64,000 nucleotides of DNA from Diplonema papillatum (GCA_030068145.1 JAPJBO010000516.1:99261-163260), one strand, 5' to 3'. Shown: positions 18,411 to 29,469, numbered from the stretch's first letter. The notes: generated from the sequence alone by a model not told the origin. Numbers and translations are program-made.

Positions 18411-21065
18411 CTAGTAGTACGCAGCGCGCACCGCAACTGCAAGCATGTGACTTCCGCTCGCGCGCGCGCACACAACAAGAAAAGCGCGCCATACGTATTT
18501 TTCGGGGGAAGTGGAGGGGGGCCGCTGTGCGTAGGTAGCGTTTTCGGCGGACGGCGTCGTCGTGATGACCGGCGGCGGCGGCGGCAGCTGCGCGTCCGGC
18601 AGCCCTGGCTTCGCGATCTTGAGGAGGATCTCCGCCGTTTCGAGCCCGCGCTGGAACTCGTCGAGCACGTCGAACGGAGCGCCCGCGGCCACGTGCCGGC
18701 CGTGCGCCTTGAGCCGCGCCGTCACCCGGGCGAGCGTCGCGCACGCGGACGCCGCAATTTCGCGGTGCCCGGCGCAGATGCGCTCCCGCCCCGCCCTCTC
18801 TGCCCTCGCCACCCGCGCCAGCGCCGGGGGAACCCCGGCGGCCTCGTCCAGACACGCGCAGCCCGAAGCACGGCAGCAGCCGCAGCCGTCGGTGCCAGCT
18901 TGAGCGACGACCGCCTCCTCGACGCTCTCCCGGAACGCGATTTCCCGCAGGGTCGCAAGCTTCTCCTTCGCGACCGCAAGCTGCTCGGCCAGGGATTCCT
19001 CACGCATCGCGGCTTCACGGCGGTCAACTGCGGCAGCCCGCCGCGACTCCTCAATTTCGCTCGAAAAAAGGTCGACGAGGACGGGCGCCTCGCGGGCCCC
19101 CCGCAGCACATCTTCCACCAGCGACGCGACCTCCGCAAGCCTCCGCTGGCTGTCTTGCTCGGCAGGCGGCCGCTCCGCCGCCCGCTGCCGCTCGGCCTGC
19201 TCCTCGCGGAGGTGGTGCAGGGCGCGTGCTGCGGATTCGAGCGACGCGTGCGCGTCGTCGAGGTCGTCGGCTTTTTCCCGCAGGTAGAGCTCGAGGAGGT
19301 CGTTCTTTTCGACGACGGCGTCCCTCTCGGCGTGCAGCGCGCGGCGCTCGGCTTCGCGGTCGTCGAGCCGGCGCTGCAGGCAGCCGGCCTCATCCCTCGC
19401 GCGCCGCAGCGCGGCTTTCGTGGACCGCAGGGCTGCCAGCAACCGGGCGGGGGGCTCCGCCTGGTCGTGGGACCGAGCAGGGGAATCCACTTCCGTCTCG
19501 GAAGCGGACAGGCTGCTTGTTTCTTCACGCGGGTTCCCTTCCTCCGGGGATTGGAGGTCCTCGGATTCGGTATGTCCCGCCTTGCTTGTCTCGAAAGCGG
19601 ACGGCCGGTGCGGCAGGTGACTTGATTCTTCCCGCAGGCGCAGCTGGTCTTCCTCCGTGGATAGGTGGTTCTCGGATTCGGCTTGCGCCGCCTCCGCTTC
19701 TTCCGCCGCCTTGCTCGTCTCGAGAGCGGACAGCCGGTGCTGCAGGCTGCTCGCTTCATCCCGCTTGCGCAGCAGCTCTTCTTCCGTGGCCTGGAGGACG
19801 CTTCGGAGGCGCTCGGCTTCAGCTCGCGCCGCCGCGTTGCTCGTTTCGGAAGCGGACAATGCTTCTTCCCTCGCGCGCAGCAGCGCTTGTGCCGCCTCCG
19901 CTTCTTCCGCGGCCTTGCCCGTCTCGAGCGCGGCCAACCGGTGCTGCAGGCTGCTTGCTTCTTCCCGCGTGTGCAGCAGCTCTTTTTCCACGGCCTGGAG
20001 ACGCTCGGATTCGGCTTGCGAAACCTCCGCTTCTTCCGCAGCCTTGCCCTTCTCGAAGGCGGCCAACCGGTGCTGCAGGCTGCTTGCTTCTTCCCGCGTG
20101 CGGTGCAGTTCTTCTTCCGTGGCTTGGAGGACGCTTGAAGCCTTCGCCTCTTCCGCCGCCTTGCTTGTCGCGAAAGCGGTCAAACGGTGCTGCAAGTTGC
20201 CTGCTTCTTCCCGCGTGCGCAACAGCTCTTCTTCCGTGGCCTGGAGGACGCTTTGGAGACGCTCTGTTTCGGCGTGTGGAGCCTCCGCTTCTTCCGCCGG
20301 CTTGGTTGTCTCGAGAGCGGTCAACCGGTGCTGCAGGCTGCTCGATTCTTCCCGCGTGCGGTGCAGTTCTTCTTCCGTGGCTTGGAGGACGCTTTGGAGG
20401 CGCTCGGATTCGGCTTGTGCCGCGGCCGCGCGCCTTTCCGCCGCATCGCCCGCCTCTCTCTCGGCCTCGATGTCGGCCCGCAGCCCGGCCAGCTCCACGC
20501 CTTTTCCGGCCAAGGCGGCGGCCTGGGCGGCCAGCTCGGCCTCCAAGCTCTGCACAGCCGCCGCCCTCTGCGAGAACTTCCTCGCCAGCCCGCGCAGCGC
20601 GGACGCGGGCGACGCGGCCGGCTTGTCGTCGGGTGCCGCGTGCGGGTCGGCCGCGGCGATCAGCCTACGGAGCTCTTTCAGCTCCTTCCCGGCGGCCCGC
20701 AGGTTGTGCTGCAGGCGTAGGTTGTCTTCCCGGGTGTGGGCAAGGGTCGCGGCCAAGGACTCGTCCTGCGCCCGGTGCGTCGACAGCTGCTGGACCTCCG
20801 CGGTGAGGCCGTCGAGCTTCCCGCTCAGCAGCGCGCACTCCGGGCAGCTGGCCGGGAGCCCGCGCTCGGCCCGGAGAGTCCCGACCTGCCGCTTGCAGGC
20901 CTCCACGGCGCTGAGCCTCTCCAGCTCCGCAGCGCGGAGGGCGTCCCCCCGCAGCTGGAGCTTCGTTTTCAGCTCTTCGATCTCCTTCCGCGAAGACGCC
21001 AGGTCCGTGTGGTCTTCTGCGTGGTGTTGTTGAGACTCATCGGGCTTAACCCCTACATCACTCAT
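18411..21065 (-). CDS. Coiled-coil protein with ~45-residue repeats, 884 aa
   Basis: A complete frame from ATG (21063-21065) to stop. Residues from about 20 onward are predicted coiled coil. The middle (roughly residues 215-520) is a series of seven or eight repeats built on LQSVLQATEEELHRTREE, SSLQHRLTALE and a KAAEEAEA linker, degraded in the later copies. A CPEC pair near residue 75 and a CGCCRASGCACL cluster near residue 745 are the only Cys-rich places. The C-terminal segment after it (ERAGRERICAGHREIAASAC) is the part duplicated at 17690-18300. The final ~35 residues are in Ser/Arg/Ala-rich low complexity. Family unknown; a structural, cytoskeletal or organelle-associated role is only inferred. 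A 29-bp array covers the first codons and the 5' flank. Confidence 0.8.
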   Translation of the reverse strand: MSDVGVKPDESQQHHAEDHTDLASSRKEIEELKTKLQLRGDALRAAELERLSAVEACKRQVGTLRAERGLPASCPECALLSGKLDGLTAEVQQLSTHRAQDESLAATLAHTREDNLRLQHNLRAAGKELKELRRLIAAADPHAAPDDKPAASPASALRGLARKFSQRAAAVQSLEAELAAQAAALAGKGVELAGLRADIEAEREAGDAAERRAAAAQAESERLQSVLQATEEELHRTREESSSLQHRLTALETTKPAEEAEAPHAETERLQSVLQATEEELLRTREEAGNLQHRLTAFATSKAAEEAKASSVLQATEEELHRTREEASSLQHRLAAFEKGKAAEEAEVSQAESERLQAVEKELLHTREEASSLQHRLAALETGKAAEEAEAAQALLRAREEALSASETSNAAARAEAERLRSVLQATEEELLRKRDEASSLQHRLSALETSKAAEEAEAAQAESENHLSTEEDQLRLREESSHLPHRPSAFETSKAGHTESEDLQSPEEGNPREETSSLSASETEVDSPARSHDQAEPPARLLAALRSTKAALRRARDEAGCLQRRLDDREAERRALHAERDAVVEKNDLLELYLREKADDLDDAHASLESAARALHHLREEQAERQRAAERPPAEQDSQRRLAEVASLVEDVLRGAREAPVLVDLFSSEIEESRRAAAVDRREAAMREESLAEQLAVAKEKLATLREIAFRESVEEAVVAQAGTDGCGCCRASGCACLDEAAGVPPALARVARAERAGRERICAGHREIAASACATLARVTARLKAHGRHVAAGAPFDVLDEFQRGLETAEILLKIAKPGLPDAQLPPPPPVITTTPSAENATYAQRPPSTSPEKYVWRAFLVVCARASGSHMLAVAVRAAYY

Positions 21066-21232
21066 GCCAACTTCTTTCCCGATACATCACTCATTTACAC
21101 TTCTTTCCCGATACATCTCTCATTTACACTTCTTTCCCAAATACATCACTCATTTACACTTCTTTCCCAATACATCACTCATTTGCAACTTCTTCCCCGA
21201 TACATCACTCGTTTGCAACTTCTTTACGGAGG
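21049..21232. repeat. 29-bp array at the start of the coiled-coil gene
   Basis: About six units of ATACATCACTCATTTACACT plus TCTTTCCCG. The first copy overlaps the first codons of the gene on the minus strand, so the array is the immediate promoter/5' UTR. Confidence 0.9.
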
Positions 21233-21239
21233 GAGCGGG

Positions 21240-22430
21240 AGGTGTGCTACAACCAAAATGCGTGGAAATCCACGCCCGAAAAGCGGGGTGACGCCCGCTT
21301 TTGTGTTTCCGACGATCCCGCATGGGCGTACAGATTGGTGTCTTTCGACGTTTTGTGTGTTTGTGAAGTTCAGCATAGTGCGTGCTTGTGGTGATCGGGG
21401 TTCCAAAAGAAATGTTTTGTTGTATCGCATCTTCGAGCTAATTCTGTTGCGTTTCCGCTGGGCTCCTGATAGCGGACTCGAGACAGTATGACTGATGTGT
21501 TGCGGGCTGCAAATTCATCCAAGATTTGTCGGTAGGTTACATTACTCTTTTTTTAACTCACCAGCTTCTCAGGCTGGACTCTTACGATTCATCGTGGGAA
21601 TGTTGCAGCGTAACGACCAATGAGCAGGTCATTGGGGTTTTAGCAACACAAAGCCTAAAAAGTGGAGGAATGCAACTATCAAGTGATCAAGTGAACAAGT
21701 GATCAGTGATCAAGTGATACCACCGCCTGCTCGTGGTACCTAGGTACTAGCCGCTGTGCTGTGTGATGCTAGCTATGGATGCTCTCGCCATGCCGCACTG
21801 TCAGGACGGGCCGTCTGGTGCTGCTGCTCTTGGGTGTGCATACCGCCACTGCTCTGGTACCTATCCACTGTGGTTGCGGGGGTTTAAACCCTCAGCAACA
21901 AGCGGGCCAACAAGCAGGAGTGCATTCGGAAACGAATCCACCCCCATCTACAGCGCAGTCGACGCGCAGACGAGCAGTAAAGCAGCCCGCGTCGCAGGTG
22001 CACAAACCGAAGAAGCCCGTGAGCAGGGAGTGAAGACGAGGTGACGCAAGACGAAGGGGAAGCGCGAAGCGACCAGCCCGGACGGACCAACAAGACACAA
22101 GACCCGCGACCAAGAGAAGGAGGGGGTGCGACCCAGGGACCCGGGCTAAGTAGCCTGGAACTAATGTGATGCACCTAGGGGCTCACGCACTCAAAGATCG
22201 ACTAATACGCACTCGAAGCGCAGTTCTGTCGCAGCTTCCATTATGTTTTTCTTGGGGCTTTTTTCGCGGAAATCTGGGCGCGTTGTGGAGTGCTCCCTGC
22301 GGGGTTTTTGCCAGCGTTTGACCTTGAACCGAGCCCAGTCCGGGTTGGTCCGGGCTGATCCGGGTTTGTCCGGGTTTGGTCATACACCAGAAAGCAGCCA
22401 CAAAAGACGGCAGAAGGGTCAGACTGTGAC
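21240..22430. other. Non-coding stretch
   Basis: It has a repeat block at 21300-21400 shared with 13690-13720 and 17130-17220 (GTGTTTCCGACGATCCCG, GGACGTACAGATTGGTG type). AAGTGATC microsatellites lie at 21675-21718, and GTCCGGGTTKG repeats at 22330-22375. Short open frames at 21760-22045 lack domains; I do not call genes here. Confidence 0.55.
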
Positions 22431-23210
22431 AGGAATGACTCAGGATGTAGTCATTTGTACCCAGGAATGACTCAGGATGTAGTCATTTGTACCCAGGAAT
22501 GACTCAGGATGTAGTCATTTGTACCCAGAAATGACTCAGGATGTAGTCATTTGTACCCAGGAATGACTCAGGATGTAGTCATTTGTACCCAGGAATGACT
22601 CAGGATGTAGTCATTTGTACCCAGGAATGACTCAGGATGTAGTCATTTGTACCCAGGAATGACTCAGGATGTAGTCATTTGTACCCAGGAATGACTCAGG
22701 ATGTAGTCATTTGTACCCAGGAATGACTCAGGATGTAGTCATTTGTACCCAGGAATGACTCAGGATGTAGTCATTTGTACCCAGGAATGACTCAGGATGT
22801 AGTCATTTGTACCCAGGAATGACTCAGGATGTAGTCATTTGTACCCAGGAATGACTCAGGATGTAGTCATTTGTACCCAGGAATGACTCAGGATGTAGTC
22901 ATTTGTACCCAGGAATGACTCAGGATGTAGTCATTTGTACCCAGGAATGACTCAGGATGTAGTCATTTGTACCCAGGAATGACTCAGGATGTAGTCATTT
23001 GTACCCAGGAATGACTCAGGATGTAGTCATTTGTACCCAGGAATGACTCAGGATGTAGTCATTTGTACCCAGGAATGACTCAGGATGTAGTCATTTGTAC
23101 CCAGGAATGACTCAGGATGTAGTCATTTGTACCCAGGAATGACTCAGGATGTAGTCATTTGTACCCAGGAATGACTCAGGATGTAGTCATTTGTACCCAG
23201 GAATGACTCA
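22431..23210. repeat. 32-bp satellite, 24 copies
   Basis: Twenty-four units of AGGAATGACTCAGGATGTAG plus TCATTTGTACCC with a single variant base (22529), then a partial unit. Each unit contains AATGACT-8nt-AGTCATT, a 7-bp hairpin with a bZIP-like TGACTCA in the left arm. It lies at the 3' end of the PH-like gene. Confidence 0.98.
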
Positions 23211-23926
23211 TCTACACTTTTTTTTTCGCCAGATTTGGGACTCGCTTCGTAGAGATTCTGGAAGTCGGCTGAATTCGGACGTGGCCGAAATCTCCATTTT
23301 TCACCATGCTTTCCGTTTCTTTCGCACTTTTGGGTGACATCCTGACCAGTTTCTGGGTCGCGCGCCCTCAACAACCTCATCCGAACCGATTTTGGGGGCG
23401 AACACCGGCAATGATGAAACGGACAAGATCTACCACAATGCAATCGCACCCCCTGACCCCCCCTTGCCTTTTCGGCGTTGGTCCCAAGCCCGAAGTGAAT
23501 GAGGTGGTAGATACCTCCGACGGCACGAAGCATCGGTGGCGGGCACGTCGCCGGGGTTTTGCCCGCGGCCGCAGGCCGGACGACGGTTTGCTGCAGGGCG
23601 GCCTCCCAGCGCTTGTAGTCGTTCTGCTTGGCCGTCGAGAACACGAACGTGCACGGCGCGGGGCACTCGGCTGCTGGTTGGTCGTCGGAAGGCGTCGCTT
23701 CGACGATGAAGTACGACCATTTGACCGCCGCTGCCCCAGCGCCCGGCGCGGCGGTGTGTGAAAACCACGCGAGGCTCCGCAGGGCGTCGTACCGCACCGC
23801 CGCCAGCACCTTCGGCTTCGGCACGAACAGCTCGGTGACCGTCAAGGCGCCCTTCGCATCGTCGACGTGAAGCGTCACCCTCTTCTTCTCGCCGGACCCA
23901 GGCGAATACCACAATTCACCCTTCAT
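23144..23926 (-). CDS. PH-like domain protein
   Basis: The ATG at 23924-23926 opens 260 codons. An upstream 19-codon extension begins only with GTG, and CTGCAG at ~23960 could be a 3' splice site. Residues 1-115 look like a pleckstrin-homology-type fold: MKGELWYSP, an alternation of strands (VTLHVDDAKGALTVTELFV, WSYFIVEA), CTFVFSTA, and a closing helix KRWEAALQQTV. The rest is not recognisable and ends by running into the 32-bp satellite, so the true C-terminus or an intron could come earlier. Inferred role: membrane or protein docking. Pieces of this gene are scattered at 25685-25800 and 26907-26940. Confidence 0.55.
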   Translation of the reverse strand: MKGELWYSPGSGEKKRVTLHVDDAKGALTVTELFVPKPKVLAAVRYDALRSLAWFSHTAAPGAGAAAVKWSYFIVEATPSDDQPAAECPAPCTFVFSTAKQNDYKRWEAALQQTVVRPAAAGKTPATCPPPMLRAVGGIYHLIHFGLGTNAEKARGGQGVRLHCGRSCPFHHCRCSPPKSVRMRLLRARDPETGQDVTQKCERNGKHGEKWRFRPRPNSADFQNLYEASPKSGEKKSVDESFLGTNDYILSHSWVQMTTS

Positions 23927-23989
23927 CCCGCCACCCCCCGTGCCGCGCCCGGATTCTCTGCAGCGATTTTTGTTTGTGCGCACTAGCGG

Positions 23990-25680
23990 AACTCACCTGC
24001 TTTGGTAAGTTTCATGTAGTACGCTGCCAACTACTAATTCGTAGTACCAACAATGCATTGTTAACACAAAAAAAGAGCCTGGAACCGGTGCCAAAAAAGA
24101 AATGCGTAGTTTTGTTTATTATTTTACTTGTTAGTTGTAAAGAATGCACGAGTCCGAAAAGGTCGATCTAAATGCGTCCATAGTGGACGAGACTAAAAAA
24201 CACGTCTTGGATTCTTACAACTTATATACCCCATCGTTGGTACCTCCACAACTTATATTCCCCATCGTTGGTACCTCCACAACTTATATCAGTCATTCTC
24301 CTGGTGACCGTTCAAAAACGACCACCCTATTGCAGCGCATACAGTCACCAAAGGTGTCACTAAATCGACCAATCTTTGATGTTATAAGCGCAGGTGTCCC
24401 CGGTCTTTCTGTTCCCGGGGGTTTAGAAAAAAAGGATGACCCCCCTTGGACGAGTTCAGCCCGATATAATTATACTTAGATTTACCGGGAGCGCGCGTGA
24501 TATGTGCCTGTTGCCCCCGAGAGGACTCGGAATAGAAAGATCGGTCACGAAATCGTCAAAATACCACCTCGGATCCCGGAAAAGGTTGACCTCCATGGCT
24601 CCTCCTTTTGCGCCCCACTTTACCAGGCAATTTCCATCACCCTATGAACGCACTTCAGAACTGGGATAGCAAACGGGCGAAACGACAATGACTGCAGCGG
24701 CAGCAACCACGACTGCAAGATGCAAGGTTCCAAACAACGACGGCGGAGGGTCCTCGTCGAGGCGCCTTCAAGCTGCCCGAATTGGAGGCTCATGGTGAAT
24801 GCTCCTTTCTGCACACACCCCAGAAGTCTCTGCGCGTGTCTTTCAGCGGCGCAAAGCCCCACCTGCCCCTCGATACCCTCTGGAAGGCAAACGTGTCGGC
24901 TGACCACGACAATTTCACACGCATTCTTCAACGAGGTCGCCCGACAATGCCAGCTGTTTTTCTCTGCATGGTTTGCAAGCTCGTGACATGGAATACAATG
25001 AGCAGAAAATCAATGCAGCGTTTTGCGATTGAAGAATCCGGATGCAGTTGCAGAGAGTTCTTCAGGTGGCTTCTGACAGCCATAAAAACTCGGCCGTACG
25101 AGGAATACAGCATCTTCGTCCAAGGCCAGCATCAGAAATAGCCGGCGCAGATAGTGCGATCGGAGATGGAGCAACTCCCGTCTTGCTTCTCTGGGCCCTC
25201 CAGGCTTACTACGACACGCAGAATCTCGTCTTCCTGAGCAATAGGTGCCCTGGATAAAGAGCCTAAGCCCACAGGGACTAGGCCCTCGTGGTGCCCCTGG
25301 TGGTATAGTACGGTGGCACAAGGGGAAGCTGTTGCAGCCCATACACCCACCATCCCCGCCTCTAATAATTTGGCCTATCAAAGATGATTTTAATCCGGAG
25401 CATGCCTGAAAACTCTGTTCCCGGGGTGCTACAAAAACTGGCCACCCCCTCGATGGCAAAACATGAAAATGCGTTTTCGCAAAACCTAATTTTGGGAGCA
25501 GCCCGCCAGATATCGAGCTTGGGAGCCCCTCGAAGGTCGGAATGAAAAGATCGGATTCAAAACAGTTCAAAAACGCCCTCGGACCAAAGAAAATGACGAG
25601 GGGTTGACCTTCAGATGGTTTCTCCCATACTTGAACGGTCGCCAGGAGAATGACTGATATACCCCATCGTTGGTACCTCC
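23990..25680. other. Non-coding stretch, little recognisable
   Basis: It holds a 34-bp duplication at 24228-24295 (CCCCATCGTTGGTACCTCCA), repeated once more at 25658. Frames at 24782-25141 (plus) and 25010-25699 (minus) overlap each other and show no domain; neither is called. GTCATTCTCCTGGTGACCG at 24292 recurs at 45996. Confidence 0.5.
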
Positions 25681-25684
25681 ACAA

Positions 25685-25800
25685 CTTATATACCCACATC
25701 GTCGACGTGAAGCGTCACCCTCTCCGGACCCAGGCGAATACCACAATTCACCCTTCATCCCGCCACCCCCCGTGCGGCGCCCGGATTCTCTGCCCGATTT
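25685..25800 (-). pseudogene. Fragment of the PH-like gene 5' end
   Basis: Repeats 23855-23970 (ATCGTCGACGTGAAGCGTCA, GGCGAATACCACAATTCACC and TTCATCCCGCC) with a small deletion in the Lys/Arg codons and no continuation. A dead copy. Confidence 0.85.
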
Positions 25801-25999
25801 GCGTGGTAAAAAGAGTGCCAGAAAAAGGAATATGAAAACGGGGTTTTGCCTGGAGGCTTTTCGTGCTGGTGCTTCCTTTGTTTGTGCGCACTTCCTTCAA
25901 ACCTGTTTTGTTCATGAGGATAGTACGCTGCCATCGATCGGTTTTTGTTCTTGACAAACTGCATTTGCTAGACTCAAAGAGTTACACGCCTTCCCTTCT

Positions 26000-26200
26000 G
26001 CGCCCTCAATATACCACCTACTGATGCACTGCACACCACCACCTATACACGGTTGATCCTGTTTAGAGAGGTATACGGTATGTGGTGTGTATGCATTCAC
26101 CGATGCAATACCGTGCTGTATAGGGTCCCATACTTCTATTGCCCGTCGCTGGTAATTCCGCATGCATAAGGGAGCCTAGAAATTCAGCGCATTAACCTTG
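26000..26200. repeat. Imperfect inverted repeat region
   Basis: ATGCACTGCACACCACC near 26022 and GGTATGTGGTGTGTATGCAT near 26076 form imperfect inverted arms around a GTTTAGAGAGG centre. No gene. Confidence 0.4.
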
Positions 26201-26261
26201 CGCATGCGCCGCGCAGCCTGCGAGATCACGCGCTTCCGGGGTCGTCCGGATCCGGTCCCAC

Positions 26262-26890
26262 GTGTGCAGTGCTCCCGCTAACGAAAAAGTGCGAGGAATT
26301 CCTCAAAAAAAAAAAGAGGCTCGAAAAAAGAGGGTGAGGAATTCCTCACCTTTTTCCCGTTGGTGGTATCGTGTAGCCATAGCACTGCACCACAGTCTAT
26401 CGTGGGCTGGCGGGCAGAAGTCTGGGGCTGCCACGGGGGCTGGAGCCGAGAAAAAGAGAGTCGAGGATCAGAAGCAGCCCCGGATTTCTTGACAGATTCT
26501 CTCCCAGTCGACACAACTGCCTTGTTCCACGTGATCTCTGGTCTGCGTCTACTCGTGCCAATGATTTACCAGCACGCAGTATCGAGTGGTGGTTGATTTG
26601 AAATGGGCTGTTGCCTCCAGGAATGTGCAGTGTTTATTGTGACAAACAGACTGAGAAGTGCAAACTTTCTCCACCTGTACCGTACCGTTCGCCGGGGGGC
26701 AAAGCCCCCCGGACCCCCCCTGGAGAAAAGCTTCTCGGTCTCAGAGCGAGGTCGGGAAACCTAGGCAAAAACGAAGCTAATAACCTGCACAACACGGGGG
26801 TAAAAAAATTGGGGGGCACCAAAAAAAAACAAGCGCCAAACAGGTTTTGGAATTCCTCACCAAAAGTGAGGTTAGCGGGAGCACTGCACG
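26262..26890 (+). repeat. R5 repeat copies
   Basis: CAGTGCTCCCGCTAACG at 26269 is followed by TGCGAGGAATTCCTCAAA and then the perfect 18-bp palindrome GGTGAGGAATTCCTCACC near 26333. An inverse copy ends at 26890 (GTGAGGTTAGCGGGAGC). Between them, CCGGGGGG-CAAAG-CCCCCCGG near 26691 is a GC-rich hairpin. Confidence 0.75.
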
Positions 26891-26989
26891 TGTGGGAAAA
26901 AAAAAAGAGCACGAATGTGCACGGCGCGGGGCACTCGGAGGAAGGCCCCCCGGTCCAGGCGCCCACCCCTGCAGAAACGCCCTGCCCCA

Positions 26990-28680
26990 CAGCAACTAAC
27001 GAGCAGGGAGTTCATCGAGGACGCGCTGGGTGTGGTCGGATTGACGTGGGGTACAGTCGCCGTCCGACCTGCTGGTCGGAGTCGGAGACGCTCCCCGGGA
27101 CGGATACCCTACGGACCGCTCAGGGCCCCACACTAAGGTTTAAACGCATCCCCCGCTGCCCGCTCGAGCCGGCCCAAACCGACAACTCCCCACGCCTTTC
27201 CGACAGCTTCCGCGCCCCGTCTGCCACCTCGGCCAGCCAACCGAACAGCTGTTCCCCACCGCCCCTGTCGCTCGCCGACCTCACCAGGCTACACGGTGCG
27301 GCCGTTGCACAACGCATCGTCGACGGCCTTCGCCTCCTCGGCGAACAAACAGAACCCCCGAGAGGCAAACCCCTGGCTGGCGGCCTCACCATCGCGGCAG
27401 CCGACTTCCCTGACGACGAGCCGGCTATGGATGTCGACGCTGTGAGCTCGAGTAGCGAGGAGGTTAGGCCTTGCTCGCCCCCCCCAGCGGCCCCCCAGCC
27501 TATTCCCCCTCCCGGCACAACTGACGTCTCGCAGACGGACGCTCTTGCTGCAGCCTTGGGCCAATTCCAGGCCTTGTCTGCGCAAATGCAGGCTGGATAC
27601 CGAGACGCGGTGGCCAAGACCGAGGTCGACTTGCTCTCCGGCTTCCGCATGATCACGGATGAGGTCTACAGCAAGGTTGCCGGCCTCTCCGAGGAGATCC
27701 GAGCGCAGGGCGCGGCACTCTCGAGCACCCGCTCGGAGCTTGCCGCCGACATCCAAAAGCGCGGCGCGGAGATGGAGGGCCCCTTCCGCGATTTAGCCGC
27801 GGCGGTCAGGCTTCAAAGCGTTGCCCTCGACACACTGCGGGGCGAACTGCCCGCTCGCGGGCATGACCTGGACCGCCGCCCGAAGGTTGTGCTGCGGAAG
27901 AAAGCGCGGGACAGGTCAGCAGACCACGAAGCTGAGCTCTGTAAGGGAGAGGCTACCCTCCCCCCCCAGCCCGAAACCAGTTCCGAGCAGGTGTCCCGGA
28001 CGCAGGTGGATCTACCAGTTGACAGTGCCGAACCTTTGCTGCAGGCGCCGCAGCCACACGACACTCCGCTGCCCCTGGTACCACCCCCCGCTACCCATTC
28101 CCCTTCCCCCGCTAAGCCCCGGTCGGCCCTGAAGACTGGGAAGGGACCCAACACCAAGGACACGGCCGAGCGTGCTGCACGGGAGAGGTCTCTGCTGCGG
28201 AAACGATCGGCACGTCCCGCTCTGGATCCAGCGCCCCTGCCGCCCACAGCCGAGCCGCCCCGACCCCAATGCACCCCCGAGCTTCGGGCGGATCAACCGC
28301 AAACTCCTGACCCCGCCCTCGCCACCAGAGCCACCGTCGCGGGCCGGGGCAGAAGTCCGTTTGCGGAATATCCCCCCCCGCGATCCCGCAGCGCTCCCGA
28401 GAGCCTCACCCCGCAGGGTCCGAGGGGAGCCGGGCGGTCCCCGGCCAGTAACGCAACGCCAACGGTTTTGAAGGCCGGTGTGTGGGCGGCGGTCGTGAAC
28501 GACCGCCTGGAGCGCGGTGTGTGGCTGACCGCTCTCGTGGGGCTGCACGATGCGGGTGCCCCCTGTACAGGCTGGTTAATAAGAAAGCTGTCATCAGCCC
28601 GGAGCCCGGAGCCCGGAGCCGTCGGCTGTGTCCGGGCTTGGCGGGGGCCATTTTCCCTGCAGCAACCCCACGGCTACTAA
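26990..28680 (+). CDS. Pro-rich/coiled-coil ORF, possibly retroelement ORF1
   Basis: The frame is open from 26611 to 28680, but coding character begins only near 27000; the first 120 codons are R5 repeat. Order: Pro/Ser-rich N-region, a helical stretch LADLTRLHGAAVAQRIVDGL, an acidic patch AMDVDAVSSSSEE, a coiled-coil region (about 27540-27850, ALGQFQALSAQMQAG to SEEIRAQGAAL), and a long Pro/Arg/Ser tail. The C-terminal 55 codons (GVWLTALVGLHDAGAPC onward) are a repeat also present at 28812-28980. There is no zinc knuckle or RNA-binding motif I can name, so 'ORF1/gag-like' is a guess. No clear start codon. Confidence 0.45.
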
Positions 28681-29460
28681 GATGGTCTCCAGAGGAAGCC
28701 AGTGAAAAACAATTTTTTTTTCAAGTGCCGGAATGATCTAGAATCCGCACTTCGTAAAAGTTTTGTCCCACAGTTTTTCCAGGGGATTCTGACCATTTCA
28801 CCCGTCTGGAGCGGTGTGTGGCTGACCGCTCTCGTGGGGCTGCACGATGCGGGCGCCCCCTGTACAGGCTGGTTAATAAGAAAGCTGTCATCAGCCCGGA
28901 GCCCGGGGCCGTCGGCTGGGTCTGGGCTTGGCTGGGGCCATTTTCACTGCAGCAACCCCACGGCTACTAAGGTGGTCTTGCAGTTTACTGAGGGAATAGG
29001 AGCATGACGCATGGCTAGATGAGCACGACCACCTCGAATCGACACCAGGAGAATTCGGGGTGGAGCTGGCTTCTACAACTATTATAATGTTCCGGTAAAA
29101 GGTAGCACTCCTCAACTAGCCCGAACCAACAGGATCAAAGAAGGTCAGTCACACCTTCCCGAAAATCTTTGGAACCGGTGGCGCCGCTCAAGCGGCCACC
29201 TAATGTCACTCGTTTGGTTGTAAAGATTGCTCCGTTCTTCTCCCTGACGTGTTCCCGGATTAGGATGACACATACTACTACTACTACCACTACTACAAGT
29301 GCCGGAATGATCTAGAATCCGCACTTCGTAAAGGTTTTGTCCCACAGTTTTTCCAGGGGATTCTGACCATTTCACCCGTCTGGAGCGGCGTATGGCCGAC
29401 CGCCCTCGTGCCGGTGGGCTGCACGATGCGGGCGCCTGTACCCCGAGGACGACGATTGGC
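28510..29460 (+). repeat. Tandem-dispersed ~570-bp module
   Basis: GGCTGACCGCTCTCGTGGGG to GCAACCCCACGGCTACTAAG occurs at 28515-28680 and 28812-28977. AGTGCCGGAATGATCTAGAA to CGTCTGGAGCGG occurs at 28726-28814 and 29297-29388. The order of blocks implies two incomplete tandem copies with different deletions. Confidence 0.85.
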
Positions 29461-29469
29461 CATTTTCGG

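Noticed and set aside
22431..23210. CRISPR-like direct repeats
   Set aside because: Units are contiguous and identical with no variable spacers, in a eukaryotic context; it is a satellite.
25010..25699. 229-codon minus frame overlapping a 119-codon plus frame (24782-25141)
   Set aside because: Both overlap without domain support; part of the minus frame is the copied PH-gene fragment read out of frame.
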